A DNA stretch of 26,773 nt. Source: CAZXNF01 sp050741255. Lineage in GTDB: Bacteria > Pseudomonadota > Gammaproteobacteria > Burkholderiales > SG8-41. The notes beneath the pieces are model-generated. The model ran no database searches. It was given only the letters and a program-made list of their open reading frames with translations, and was not told where the DNA came from. The stretch covers positions 1-26,773 of the forward strand of contig JBOIEQ010000050.1 in NCBI GenBank assembly GCA_050741255.1. Direction: 5' to 3'. The translations under genes were made by a program, and so were the position numbers. Shown here piece after piece: positions 15,995 to 23,728 of the stretch; within the stretch, counting starts at the first letter, position 1; each line of letters begins with the position of its first letter.

Positions 15995-16044
15995 CCGCCA
16001 GGGCGTCAGTTTTTATTCAGTTCGTTTTGCGCTTGCCTGGCGGC
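15994..16044. repeat. Inverted repeat between hisD and hisC
   Basis: GCCGCCAGG (15994-16002) and CCTGGCGGC (16036-16044) are perfect 9-base complements around a 33-base loop rich in T. The left arm starts at the last base of the hisD stop codon and the right arm ends nine bases before the hisC ATG. As RNA it would place the only purine-rich bases before hisC inside a stem. It could protect the transcript end, attenuate, or control hisC translation; none is proven. Confidence 0.5.
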
Positions 16045-16053
16045 ACACTAATC

Positions 16054-17124
16054 ATGTCCAACGCTCCCAAAGACATCATCCGCGACGACATCCGAGCGCT
16101 GGCGGCCTATCACGTGCAAGACGCCACGGGCATGGTCAAGCTCGACGCGATGGAGAACCCGTACCCGCTGCCGCCCGCGCTGGCCGCCGAGGTCGCCGCG
16201 CTGGTCGCCGGCGCGCCGGTCAACCGCTATCCGGACCCGCGCTCGCCCGCGCTGAAGGCGCGGCTGCGCGAAGCGATGGGAATCCCCGCCGGCATGGAGA
16301 TCGTGCTGGGCAACGGCTCCGACGAACTGATCCAGATGCTGGCGCTCGCCGTGGCCAAGCCCGGCGCGACCATCCTCGGCGTCGAACCGTCGTTCGTGAT
16401 GTTCAGGATGATCGCGACCTTCTGCGGCCTGCGCTACACCGGCGTGCCGCTGAAGCCCGACTTCAGCCTCGACACCGAGACGGTGCTGGCGGCCATGGCC
16501 CGGGACCGGCCCGCGCTGACCTTCCTCGCCTACCCGAATAATCCGACCGGCAATCTGTTCGATGCGGCTGCGCTCGAGCGCATCGTGGCGGCGGCGCCGG
16601 GGCTGGTGGTGGTGGACGAGGCGTACACGGCGTTCGCGTCGCGCTCGTTCCTGCCGCAACTGGCCGCCCATCCGCACCTGCTGATCATGCGGACGCTGTC
16701 GAAACTCGGGCTGGCAGGCTTGCGGCTGGGCTTGCTCGCCGGCCGCGCCGAATGGACGCAGGAACTGGAAAAAGTACGGCTTCCGTATAATGTGAATGTG
16801 CTGACGCAACTGGTGGCGGAAAAAGTACTCTCGCAGGCGGCGGCGCTCGCGGCGCAGGCGCAGGCGCTCGTCGCCGAGCGCGCGCGGCTGGCCGCGTCGC
16901 TCGCGGCAATGCCGGGCGTGACCGCATTCCCGAGCGACGCCAATTTCATCCTGTTCCGTGTGCCGGGGGCGAAGCAGGTATTCGAAGGATTGAAGACGCG
17001 GCGCGTGCTGATCAAGAACCTCGACGGTTCGCATCCGCTGCTGGCGGACTGCCTGCGGGTGACCGTCGGCACGCCGCAGGAAAACGACGCATTCACCGGC
17101 GCCCTGCGCCAGACGCTGAGCTAA
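16054..17124 (+). CDS. hisC: HisC, histidinol-phosphate aminotransferase
   Basis: PLP-dependent enzyme converting imidazole acetol phosphate to histidinol phosphate with glutamate. The 356-residue product has LDAMENPYPLP near the start, NGSDELIQMLALA, AYPNNPTGNLF, VVDEAYTAF, and the cofactor lysine K217 in RTLSKLGLAGLRLG. ATG 16054 is preferred to a TTG nine codons upstream that lies inside the inverted repeat region; the sequence from MSNAPKDIIRDDI onward is family-like. No good ribosome site precedes it except GGCGG within the right arm of that repeat. hisB follows after 17 bases. Confidence 0.95.
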   Translation: MSNAPKDIIRDDIRALAAYHVQDATGMVKLDAMENPYPLPPALAAEVAALVAGAPVNRYPDPRSPALKARLREAMGIPAGMEIVLGNGSDELIQMLALAVAKPGATILGVEPSFVMFRMIATFCGLRYTGVPLKPDFSLDTETVLAAMARDRPALTFLAYPNNPTGNLFDAAALERIVAAAPGLVVVDEAYTAFASRSFLPQLAAHPHLLIMRTLSKLGLAGLRLGLLAGRAEWTQELEKVRLPYNVNVLTQLVAEKVLSQAAALAAQAQALVAERARLAASLAAMPGVTAFPSDANFILFRVPGAKQVFEGLKTRRVLIKNLDGSHPLLADCLRVTVGTPQENDAFTGALRQTLS

Positions 17125-17141
17125 CCTCGCGGAACCTAGCC

Positions 17142-17732
17142 GTGGCCCGAACCGCCAAAGTCGAACGCAACACCAACGAAACGCAGATCGCGGTCAGCCT
17201 CGATCTCGACGGCACCGGCCGCACTCAGATCGCGACCGGCGTGCCCTTCCTCGACCACATGCTCGACCAGATCGGACGCCACGGCGCCTTCGATCTCGAC
17301 ATCACGGCCAAGGGCGATCTGCACATCGACGCGCACCACACGGTGGAGGACGTCGGCATCACATTGGGCCAAGCGTTTACTAAAGCGCTGGGCGACAAGA
17401 GGGGCATCCGCCGCTATGGCCACGCCTACGTGCCGCTCGACGAGGCGCTGTCGCGCGTGGTGGTCGATTGTTCCGGACGGCCGGGCATCGAATTCCACAT
17501 CGCCTTCACGCGGGCGCGCATCGGCGAGTTCGACGTCGATCTCGTGCATGAATTCTTCCAGGGCTTCGTCAACCACGCGATGGTCACACTGCACGTGGAC
17601 AACCTGCGCGGCGACAACGCGCATCACCAGGCCGAGACCGCGTTCAAGGCCTTCGGCCGCGCGCTGCGCATGGCGGTCGAGCCTGATCCGCGCACGGCCG
17701 GCCAGCTGCCATCGACCAAGGGAGCCCTCTGA
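17142..17732 (+). CDS. hisB: HisB, imidazoleglycerol-phosphate dehydratase (single function)
   Basis: Manganese enzyme that dehydrates imidazoleglycerol phosphate. At 196 residues it is the dehydratase alone, without the histidinol-phosphatase half fused in E. coli HisB, so the phosphatase must be encoded elsewhere. The metal-binding repeats DAHHTVEDVGI and DNAHHQAETAFKAFGRAL are intact, as is the early GVPFLDHMLDQIGRHG. It starts at GTG 17142. A 62-base gap separates it from hisH; the marC-like gene often found here in Burkholderia is absent. Confidence 0.96.
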   Translation: MARTAKVERNTNETQIAVSLDLDGTGRTQIATGVPFLDHMLDQIGRHGAFDLDITAKGDLHIDAHHTVEDVGITLGQAFTKALGDKRGIRRYGHAYVPLDEALSRVVVDCSGRPGIEFHIAFTRARIGEFDVDLVHEFFQGFVNHAMVTLHVDNLRGDNAHHQAETAFKAFGRALRMAVEPDPRTAGQLPSTKGAL

Positions 17733-17794
17733 GGAACTAGTCGATCGCGGATGGGAGTTTTCCCGTTCGCGAATTCCGGTTTCCTGGGTCTCGC

Positions 17795-18445
17795 ATGGCG
17801 GACATCGCAGTCGTCGATTACGGAATGGGCAATCTGCGCTCGGTTGCCAAGGCACTCGAACGCGTGGCGCCCGGACACCGGGTCGTGGTCACGAACGATC
17901 CTGGCGCGATCGCGGCCGCGGAGCGGGTGGTGGTGCCCGGCCAGGGCGCGATGCCGGACTGCATGAAAGCGCTCGATGCGCGCGGGCTGCGGGCCGCGGT
18001 GATCGACGCCGCGCGCCATAAACCCTGGCTCGGGCTGTGTCTCGGGCTGCAGATGCTGTTCGAACGCAGCGAGGAAGGCGACACCCCGGGACTCGGCGTG
18101 CTGCCCGGCCGCGTGCTGCGCTTCCCGCGTGCGGAGATGGTCGATGCCGCCGGCATCCGGCTGAAGGTGCCGCACATGGGCTGGAACCGGGTGCGACAGG
18201 TTCGGCCGCACCCGTTGTGGGCGGGTATCCCCGACGGCGAGCGCTTCTATTTTGTGCACAGTTACTACGCACAGCCCGCGGACGGTGCAGGCCACGACGT
18301 GGTCGCGGGGGTGAGCGCCTATCCGTTCGATTTCACGTGCGCGGTGGCACGCGGCGGCCTCTTCGCGGTGCAATTTCACCCCGAGAAAAGCCAGGCCGCC
18401 GGCTTGCGGCTGCTGACCAACTTCGCGGGCTGGACGCCGGCGTGA
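17795..18445 (+). CDS. hisH: HisH, glutaminase subunit of imidazoleglycerol-phosphate synthase
   Basis: Class I glutamine amidotransferase that supplies ammonia to HisF. The 216-residue product shows VVDYGMGNLRSV at the start, nucleophile C82 in LGLCLGLQMLF, and the H195/E197 pair in QFHPEKS. The oxyanion region reads VVPGQGAMPDCM rather than PGVGAF, a variant I believe is usual in betaproteobacteria. No clear ribosome site precedes ATG 17795. It is separated from its partner hisF by hisA. Confidence 0.96.
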   Translation: MADIAVVDYGMGNLRSVAKALERVAPGHRVVVTNDPGAIAAAERVVVPGQGAMPDCMKALDARGLRAAVIDAARHKPWLGLCLGLQMLFERSEEGDTPGLGVLPGRVLRFPRAEMVDAAGIRLKVPHMGWNRVRQVRPHPLWAGIPDGERFYFVHSYYAQPADGAGHDVVAGVSAYPFDFTCAVARGGLFAVQFHPEKSQAAGLRLLTNFAGWTPA

Positions 18446-18482
18446 GGCCGATGCAAGGGAACGCTTTGCGGGCGACCGCCTG

Positions 18483-18491
18483 TGCTATGAT
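18483..18491 (+). promoter_or_regulatory. Candidate extended -10 promoter before hisA
   Basis: TGC followed by TATGAT fits an extended -10 element, five of six for the hexamer. It sits in the 136-base gap between hisH and hisA, 90 bases before hisA. The -35 region is poor, as is usual for extended -10 promoters. It could feed hisA to hisE internally. Confidence 0.35.
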
Positions 18492-18581
18492 CATTTTGCA
18501 TTTATCCAGCAACCCTCCGCACTCCACCGCACGCCCCCCGCCGCTCGCTCCGTCCGGTTCGCCTGATCCCGACGTCGTCCG

Positions 18582-19334
18582 ATGTTGATCATCCCCGCCA
18601 TAGACCTGAAAGACGGCAAGTGCGTCCGCCTCAAGCAGGGCGAGATGGCCGATGCCACCGTGTTTTCCGAGGATCCGGCCGCCATGGCCGTGCGCTGGGT
18701 CGAACAGGGTGCCCGGCGCTTGCATGTCGTCGACCTGAACGGTGCGGCGGCCGGCAAACCCAAGAACGAACCGGCGATCAAGGCCATCCTGAAAGCGGTG
18801 GACGGCCGCATCCCGGTGCAGCTCGGCGGCGGCATCCGCGATCTGGACACCATCGAACGCTACGTGGACAGCGGCATCGCCACCGTCATCATCGGCACCG
18901 CGGCGGTCAAGACGCCGGGATTCCTGCAGGAAGCCTGCACCGCCTTCACCGGCCACGTCATGGTGTCGCTCGATGCCAAGGGCGGCAAGGTGGCGGTGGA
19001 CGGCTGGTCGAAGTTGACCGGGCACGACGTGGTGGATCTCGCGAAGAAATTCGAGGACTACGGCGTGGAAGCCGTGATCTACACCGACATCGGGCGCGAC
19101 GGCATGCTGAACGGCGTCAACATCGAAGCCACGGTTGCGCTGGCCCGGCACCTCTCCGTGCCGGTGATTGCCAGCGGCGGCCTCACCAATCTCGACGACG
19201 TGAAGGCGCTGTGCAAGGTCGAGGCCGAAGGCATCACCGCCGCCATCACCGGCCGCGCGATTTACGAGGGCACGCTCGATTTCGCGGCCGCCCAAAAGCT
19301 CGCGGACAAGCTGTCCAAGAGCGGCAAGGGGTGA
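18582..19334 (+). CDS. hisA: HisA, ProFAR isomerase
   Basis: Converts ProFAR to PRFAR by an Amadori rearrangement in the histidine pathway. The 250-residue half-barrel-repeat protein has catalytic D8 in PAIDLKDGKCVRL and a second acid near D131 in SLDAKGG, with phosphate-binding LGGGIRD (81-87) and IASGGLTNL later, and TDIGRDGML at 168-176. Length and motifs are normal. Its TGA stop lies within the first heptad of the inverted-repeat element that fills the gap before hisF. Confidence 0.97.
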   Translation: MLIIPAIDLKDGKCVRLKQGEMADATVFSEDPAAMAVRWVEQGARRLHVVDLNGAAAGKPKNEPAIKAILKAVDGRIPVQLGGGIRDLDTIERYVDSGIATVIIGTAAVKTPGFLQEACTAFTGHVMVSLDAKGGKVAVDGWSKLTGHDVVDLAKKFEDYGVEAVIYTDIGRDGMLNGVNIEATVALARHLSVPVIASGGLTNLDDVKALCKVEAEGITAAITGRAIYEGTLDFAAAQKLADKLSKSGKG

Positions 19335-19410
19335 GGAGTGAGGGGTAAGGGGTAAATGCAAGGCGAACGCTGTCGCCGGTTCCCTCACTCCTCACCCCTC
19401 ACCCCTCACT
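19331..19410. repeat. GTGAGGG-heptad inverted-repeat element, copy 1
   Basis: Left arm: heptads GTGAGGA, GTGAGGG and GTAAGGG (19331 to about 19351). Right arm: the complementary CTCAC-type heptads at 19382-19410. Bases 19331-19344 (GTGAGGAGTGAGGG) pair perfectly with 19382-19395 (CCCTCACTCCTCAC), a 14-base stem with a 37-base loop. The left arm includes the hisA stop codon, and the pyrimidine-rich right arm occupies the place where a hisF ribosome site should be. The same element recurs at 21200-21282. Such heptad elements are probably dispersed genome repeats. Confidence 0.75.
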
Positions 19411-19414
19411 TCCA

Positions 19415-20182
19415 ATGGCCCTCGCCAAGCGCGTCATCCCCTGCCTTGATGTCACTGCCGGACGGGTGGTGAAAGGCATCAACTTCATGGGCCTGCGCGA
19501 CGCCGGCGACCCGGTCGAAGTCGCGCGCCGCTACGACGAACAGGGCGCCGACGAACTGACCTTTCTCGACATCACGGCCTCCAGCGACGCGCGCGAGACC
19601 ATCATCCCGGTGGTCGAGGCGGTGGCCGAGCAGGTGTTCATCCCGCTGACGGTCGGTGGCGGCGTGCGGTCGGTGGCCGACGTCCGGCGACTGCTGAATG
19701 CCGGCGCGGACAAGGTCAGCATCAATACGGCCGCCGTGCAGGACCCCTCGCTAGTCAAGGAAGCCTCGGGCTGGGTCGGCTCGCAGTGCATCGTGGTGGC
19801 CATCGACGCGAAACGCGTACCGGGCACGGATCCGGTGCGCTGGGAGGTCTTTACCCACGGCGGGCGCAAGGCGACCGGGCTGGATGCGATCGAGTGGGGG
19901 CGGCGGATGCAGGCCGCCGGCGCCGGCGAGATCCTGTTGACCAGCATGGACCGCGATGGCACCCGGCTGGGCTTCGATCTGGAACTCACCCGCGCCTTTT
20001 CCGACGCGCTCGACATTCCGATCGTCGCCAGCGGCGGTGTCGGGACGCTCGAGCACCTGGCCGAGGGCGTGCTCGCCGGACAGGCCGACGCGGTGCTGGC
20101 CGCCAGCATTTTTCACTACGGCGAGCACACCGTGGCGGAGGCCAAAAAACTCATGGCGGCGCGCGGCATCGAGGTGCGGTAG
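19415..20182 (+). CDS. hisF: HisF, cyclase subunit of imidazoleglycerol-phosphate synthase
   Basis: Uses ammonia from HisH to close the imidazole ring, giving IGP and AICAR. The 255-residue barrel has catalytic D12 in RVIPCLDVTAGRVVKG and D131 in VVAIDAKR, plus LTVGGGVRS, TSMDRDGT and IVASGGVGTLEHL. Length is normal. The ATG at 19415 has no purine-rich ribosome site: the preceding bases are the CTCACCCCTCAC arm of the repeat element, so translation may rely on coupling or on refolding of that RNA. Confidence 0.97.
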   Translation: MALAKRVIPCLDVTAGRVVKGINFMGLRDAGDPVEVARRYDEQGADELTFLDITASSDARETIIPVVEAVAEQVFIPLTVGGGVRSVADVRRLLNAGADKVSINTAAVQDPSLVKEASGWVGSQCIVVAIDAKRVPGTDPVRWEVFTHGGRKATGLDAIEWGRRMQAAGAGEILLTSMDRDGTRLGFDLELTRAFSDALDIPIVASGGVGTLEHLAEGVLAGQADAVLAASIFHYGEHTVAEAKKLMAARGIEVR

Positions 20183-20191
20183 GCTTGATGT

Positions 20192-20578
20192 ATGAGTGAC
20201 GCGTGGCTGGATGAGGTGAAGTGGTCGGCCGATGGCCTGGTGGCGGCGATTGCCCAGGACGCGGCTTCCGGCCGCGTGTTGACCCTGGCGTGGATGAACC
20301 GCGAGGCGCTCGCACAAACGGCCGCGACCGGCGAGGCGCATTACTGGTCGCGCTCCCGCCGGAAGCTGTGGCGCAAGGGCGAGGAATCCGGGCATGTCCA
20401 GAAAGTGCGTGCGATCCGGCTGGACTGCGATAACGATGCCCTCCTGCTCGAGATCGAACAGGTCGGCGGCATCGCCTGTCACACCGGGCGCGAGCGCTGT
20501 TTTTTCCAGGTACTGGAGAACGAGCGCTGGAAAACGGTGGAGCCCGTGCTGAAAGACCCGACGGAGATCTACCGATAA
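20192..20578 (+). CDS. hisI: HisI, phosphoribosyl-AMP cyclohydrolase
   Basis: Opens the adenine ring of PR-AMP in the third step of histidine synthesis. The 128-residue single-domain protein has AWMNREAL, the YWSRSRRKLWRKGEESGH block, the magnesium-binding D78/D80/D82 with C79 in LDCDND, and zinc cysteines C96 and C103 in ACHTGRERCFF. It is not fused to HisE. Its TAA stop overlaps the hisE ATG by one base. Confidence 0.97.
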   Translation: MSDAWLDEVKWSADGLVAAIAQDAASGRVLTLAWMNREALAQTAATGEAHYWSRSRRKLWRKGEESGHVQKVRAIRLDCDNDALLLEIEQVGGIACHTGRERCFFQVLENERWKTVEPVLKDPTEIYR

Positions 20579-20898
20579 TGGACGCAGAAATCCTCAACCG
20601 GCTGTCCGCGACGATCGCCGCGCGTGCGAAAGCGGACCCCGCGCAGTCCTACGTGGCGGCGTTGTTCGCCAAGGGCGACGACGCGATCCTGAAAAAGGTG
20701 GCCGAAGAGGCCGCGGAAACGCTGCTGGCCGCGAAGGACGGCGACCGGCTGCACCTGGTGCGCGAGATCGCCGACCTCTGGTTCCACACCCTGGTGCTGC
20801 TCGCCCGCCACGGCCTCGCGGCGTCGGACGTGCTGGCGGAACTGCAGCGACGGGAAGGCATCTCAGGGGTCGAGGAGAAAGCCTCGCGTCCTTCCTGA
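20578..20898 (+). CDS. hisE: HisE, phosphoribosyl-ATP pyrophosphatase
   Basis: Hydrolyses PR-ATP to PR-AMP, the step before HisI. The 106-residue all-helical MazG-like protein carries KKVAEEAAETLLAAK with the acidic metal-binding residues, and VREIADLWFHTLVLLARHGL. It is the last his gene. In many betaproteobacteria a HIT-family (hinT) gene separates hisE and tatA; here tatA follows after 67 bases with nothing between. Confidence 0.95.
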   Translation: MDAEILNRLSATIAARAKADPAQSYVAALFAKGDDAILKKVAEEAAETLLAAKDGDRLHLVREIADLWFHTLVLLARHGLAASDVLAELQRREGISGVEEKASRPS

Positions 20899-20965
20899 GC
20901 CGGGGTTTGCCGTCGAACCGGTGTGGTAAGGTACTGATTCTGTTGCAATCCTAAAGGAGGCAGCC

Positions 20966-21181
20966 ATGGGCTCCTTCAGCATCTGGCACTGGTTGATCGT
21001 TCTGGTCGTCGTGATCCTGATCTTCGGCACGAAGAAACTCGGCAATATCGGCAGCGACCTCGGCAAGGCCATGAAAGGCTTCAAGGACGGCATGAAGTCG
21101 GACGGCGAAAGCAAACCCGAGGTCACGGGTACGGGCCAGGTCATCGAGGGCGAAGTGAAGAAGGAAACGACGAAGTCGTGA
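20966..21181 (+). CDS. tatA: TatA, twin-arginine translocase pore subunit
   Basis: Small membrane protein that multimerises to let folded proteins cross the inner membrane. The 71-residue product has an N-terminal helix (about 5-21), the FGTKKL hinge, and an amphipathic helix (LGNIGSDLGKAMKGFKDGM) before a charged tail. AGGAGG (20955-20960) stands five bases before the ATG, one of the strongest ribosome sites here, in keeping with TatA being needed in excess over TatB and TatC. Confidence 0.95.
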   Translation: MGSFSIWHWLIVLVVVILIFGTKKLGNIGSDLGKAMKGFKDGMKSDGESKPEVTGTGQVIEGEVKKETTKS

Positions 21182-21199
21182 CTGCGTCACAACCTCGTC

Positions 21200-21282
21200 G
21201 TGAGGGGTGAGGCGTGAGGGGCAAGGGGTAAAGGCCTCAAGCTCCGGATTCCCCCTTATCCCTCCTTCCTTACCCCTCACCC
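21200..21282. repeat. GTGAGGG-heptad inverted-repeat element, copy 2
   Basis: Left arm heptads GTGAGGG, GTGAGGC, GTGAGGG and a GCAAGGG variant start at 21200; the right arm is C- and T-rich and ends CCTTACCCCTCACCC at 21268-21282. GTGAGGGGCAAGG of the left arm pairs with CCTTACCCCTCAC with one mismatch. The copy is less perfect than the one before hisF but shares unit, orientation and placement, filling the leader of the downstream gene (tatB, start 21289). Confidence 0.7.
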
Positions 21283-21288
21283 GCATCC

Positions 21289-21672
21289 ATGTTCGACATC
21301 GGTTTCTCGGAGTTGCTCGTTCTCGCCGTCGTGGCCCTGCTCGTCATCGGTCCGGAACGGTTGCCCAAGGTCGCGCGCACGCTCGGCGTCATGCTCGGCC
21401 GGATGCAGCGTTATGTGAACGACGTCAAATCCGACATCCAGCGCGAGATGGAGCTCGACGAGCTGAAGAAACTGCAGGCGAGCGTCGAGGATTCCGCCCG
21501 GACCATCCAGACGTCGGTGTCGCAGGAACTGGCGTCCGTCGAGAACGATATCAAGGGCACGCAGCAATCGGTGAGCGCTGCAATCGATGAGGCTAAGGGC
21601 GAGTCGCCGGCCATGCCTACTGCCGCCCCGTCTCCGCAAGGGGCTCCTGCCGCGGCCGAGCGCCAGGCCTGA
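21289..21672 (+). CDS. tatB: TatB, twin-arginine translocase receptor subunit
   Basis: Works with TatC to recognise twin-arginine signal peptides. The 127-residue protein has the TatB pattern MFDIGFSELLVLAVVALLVIGPERLP (helix about 5-20 followed by GPERLP), an amphipathic VARTLGVMLGRMQRYVNDVKSDI and a long helical then Ala/Pro-rich tail. The ATG is preceded by the pyrimidine-rich arm of the heptad repeat, with no ribosome site, in contrast to tatA. Confidence 0.95.
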   Translation: MFDIGFSELLVLAVVALLVIGPERLPKVARTLGVMLGRMQRYVNDVKSDIQREMELDELKKLQASVEDSARTIQTSVSQELASVENDIKGTQQSVSAAIDEAKGESPAMPTAAPSPQGAPAAAERQA

Positions 21673-21717
21673 GCGACGCGTGCCCCTGCCGGCACCGTCA
21701 CTGACCGTCCTTTCCGC

Positions 21718-22479
21718 ATGACCGATCAGGACACTTTCATTTCCCATCTCGTGGAGCTGCGCGACCGGCTGCTGCGCGCGCTGATCGCCATTTTCGTGGT
21801 GTTGATCGCGTTGATGCTGTGGCCCGGCGCCGGCGCCATCTACGATTTTCTGGCGGCGCCACTCATGCAAGCCCTGCCCGAAGGCACGAAGATGATCGCC
21901 ACCGGCGTGGTGACGCCGTTTCTGGTGCCGGTCAAGGTGACCGCGATGGTGGCGTTCCTGGTTGCGCTGCCCTACGTGCTGTTCCAGGCGTGGGCGTTCG
22001 TCGCCCCCGGCCTGTATGCGCATGAGAGACGGCTCGCGCTGCCGCTGGTGGTGGCGAGTTCGCTGCTGTTCCTGATGGGCGTGGCGTTCTGCTATTACTT
22101 CGTGTTCGGTACGGTGTTCCACTTCATCAACGAGTTCGCGCCCAAGAGCATCACGCCGGCGCCGGACATCGAGGCGTACCTCAGTTTCGTGATGACCATG
22201 TTCGTCGCCTTCGGTCTGACGTTCGAGATCCCGGTGGCGGTCGTCATACTCACGCGCATGGGCGTGGTCACGCACGCCAAGCTGGTGGAAATCCGGCGCT
22301 ATTTCATCCTCGGCGCATTCATCGTGTCAGCGGTGGTGACCCCGCCAGACGTATTGTCGATGCTGCTGCTCGCGATCCCGATGTGCGTGCTGTACGAAGT
22401 CGGGCTGCTGTGCGCGCGAATGGTGACCCCGCGCGGCGAGCGGGAAGCGGCGCCGGCGACCGACAGCGAGGGCGGTTGA
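21718..22479 (+). CDS. tatC: TatC, twin-arginine translocase core subunit
   Basis: Six-helix membrane protein that binds the twin-arginine motif. The 253-residue protein begins DTFISHLVELRDRLLRALI with the conserved glutamate (E13) that contacts the signal peptide. It continues with PYVLFQAWAFVAPGLYAHERR, the FGLTFEIPV segment and ARRYF-like VEIRRYFILGAFIVSAVVTPPDVLSM. Normal length. It ends 12 bases from the stop of the opposite-strand protease, with no clear terminator between. Confidence 0.97.
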   Translation: MTDQDTFISHLVELRDRLLRALIAIFVVLIALMLWPGAGAIYDFLAAPLMQALPEGTKMIATGVVTPFLVPVKVTAMVAFLVALPYVLFQAWAFVAPGLYAHERRLALPLVVASSLLFLMGVAFCYYFVFGTVFHFINEFAPKSITPAPDIEAYLSFVMTMFVAFGLTFEIPVAVVILTRMGVVTHAKLVEIRRYFILGAFIVSAVVTPPDVLSMLLLAIPMCVLYEVGLLCARMVTPRGEREAAPATDSEGG

Positions 22480-22491
22480 CGCGGTACGCCG

Positions 22492-23637
22492 CTACGAACG
22501 CGGCTTGGGCCGCGATGCCGCCGTCACCTTGAGGGCGAGTGGCGTCGTGCCGCGCTGGAGGTTCAGCGTGGCGGCATCGCCGGGCTTGAGCGCGGAAATG
22601 GTATTCAGCGCAGTGGACTGACTCGCGATCGGGCGGTCGTTGACGGAGACCAGCACGTCGCCAGGCCGCACGCCGGCCTTGTCCGCCGGCGCGCCGCCGA
22701 CGACTTCAGTGATGAGCACGCCGCGCACCGTGCCCAGGTTGAGCGAGCGCGCGAGTTCAGGCGTCAGGTCCTGCAAGCCGATGCCGACCCAGCCGCGGGT
22801 GACGCTGCCTTTCTCGACGATCTGTTCCAGCACGTCGCGCGCGGTGGCGGCGGGGATCGCGAAGCCGATGCCCTGGTTGCCACCCGACTGCGTGAAGATG
22901 GCGTTGTTGATGCCGACCAGGTTGCCGGCGGCATCGACGAGTGCGCCGCCCGAATTGCCGGGGTTGATGGCCGCGTCCGTCTGGATGAAATCCTCGTAGA
23001 CATTGATGCGAGGATGCCGTCCCAGCGCGCTGACGATGCCGTAGGTCACGGTCTGGCCCACGCCCAGGGGATTGCCGATCGCGAGCACCACGTCGCCGAC
23101 GCGAAGGGCGCGGGAATCGCCGAACGCGATCGTCGGCAGGTCGGGAAGGTCCAGCTTCAGTATGGCGAGGTCCGTCTCGGGGTCGTTGCCGACGACCTGC
23201 GCGCGTGCCTTGCGCCCGTCGGGCAGCGCGACATCGATTTCGGTCGCGCCATTGATGACGTGGTAATTGGTGATGATGTAACCCTTGGTGCTGACGATCA
23301 CGCCCGACCCCAGGCTAGGCACGCGCTGGGTCTGCGCCTCCTCGGTGCCGAAGAAGTAGCGGAACACCGGGTCGTCCATGAACGGATGGCGCTGCCGTTT
23401 GACCTCCTTGGCGGTGAAGATGTTGACCACCGCCGGCATGGCGCGCTGCGCGGCATCGGCGAACGAGGGGCCGCGGACCGCGTCACCGGTGGCCGCCGCT
23501 TCGCGCACCGGCACCACGTCCGCGCGCAGGGGACCCGCGCCGCCGGGCAGCAGATCGGGCCGCAGGGTGTTGACCACGAAGAGGATCGCGAGGGCGATCG
23601 TCACGGCCTGCGAAAAGACGAGCCAGAAGCGGCGCAT
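22492..23637 (-). CDS. HtrA-family serine protease (DegS/DegQ-like, one PDZ domain)
   Basis: Membrane-anchored periplasmic serine protease for envelope protein quality control or stress signalling. The 381-residue protein has an N-terminal helix (about 6-24) without an obvious cleavage site, so it is probably tethered. The trypsin-like domain carries the triad H126 (NYHVI), D156 (ETDLAIL) and S229 (INPGNSGGALVD). A single PDZ domain (about 275-370) ends the protein. One PDZ and an uncleaved anchor resemble DegS; two PDZ domains would be expected of DegP or DegQ. It is convergent with tatC and divergent from the Nif3 gene, so it has its own promoter in 23638-23728. Confidence 0.9.
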   Translation of the reverse strand: MRRFWLVFSQAVTIALAILFVVNTLRPDLLPGGAGPLRADVVPVREAAATGDAVRGPSFADAAQRAMPAVVNIFTAKEVKRQRHPFMDDPVFRYFFGTEEAQTQRVPSLGSGVIVSTKGYIITNYHVINGATEIDVALPDGRKARAQVVGNDPETDLAILKLDLPDLPTIAFGDSRALRVGDVVLAIGNPLGVGQTVTYGIVSALGRHPRINVYEDFIQTDAAINPGNSGGALVDAAGNLVGINNAIFTQSGGNQGIGFAIPAATARDVLEQIVEKGSVTRGWVGIGLQDLTPELARSLNLGTVRGVLITEVVGGAPADKAGVRPGDVLVSVNDRPIASQSTALNTISALKPGDAATLNLQRGTTPLALKVTAASRPKPRS

Positions 23638-23674
23638 CGGCGGGGGGGCGGGAAGGGGCTGGGAGAGGGGGCGT

Positions 23675-23680
23675 TAGAAT
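23675..23680 (+). promoter_or_regulatory. Candidate -10 box for the Nif3-family gene
   Basis: TAGAAT, five of six for the -10 consensus, lies 49 bases before the GTG start in the 91-base divergent gap. No good -35 is visible; upstream bases are a G-rich run. Nothing convincing was found for the protease on the other strand. Confidence 0.25.
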
Positions 23681-23728
23681 CGCGGCCGGAGGCGCCATGG
23701 CCACGAACGGCAGCGTGACAGTGAACCA

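Noticed and set aside
22480..22491. Small hairpin GCGG-TACG-CCGC between tatC and the protease as a two-way terminator
   Set aside because: Only four base pairs and no T run on either strand.
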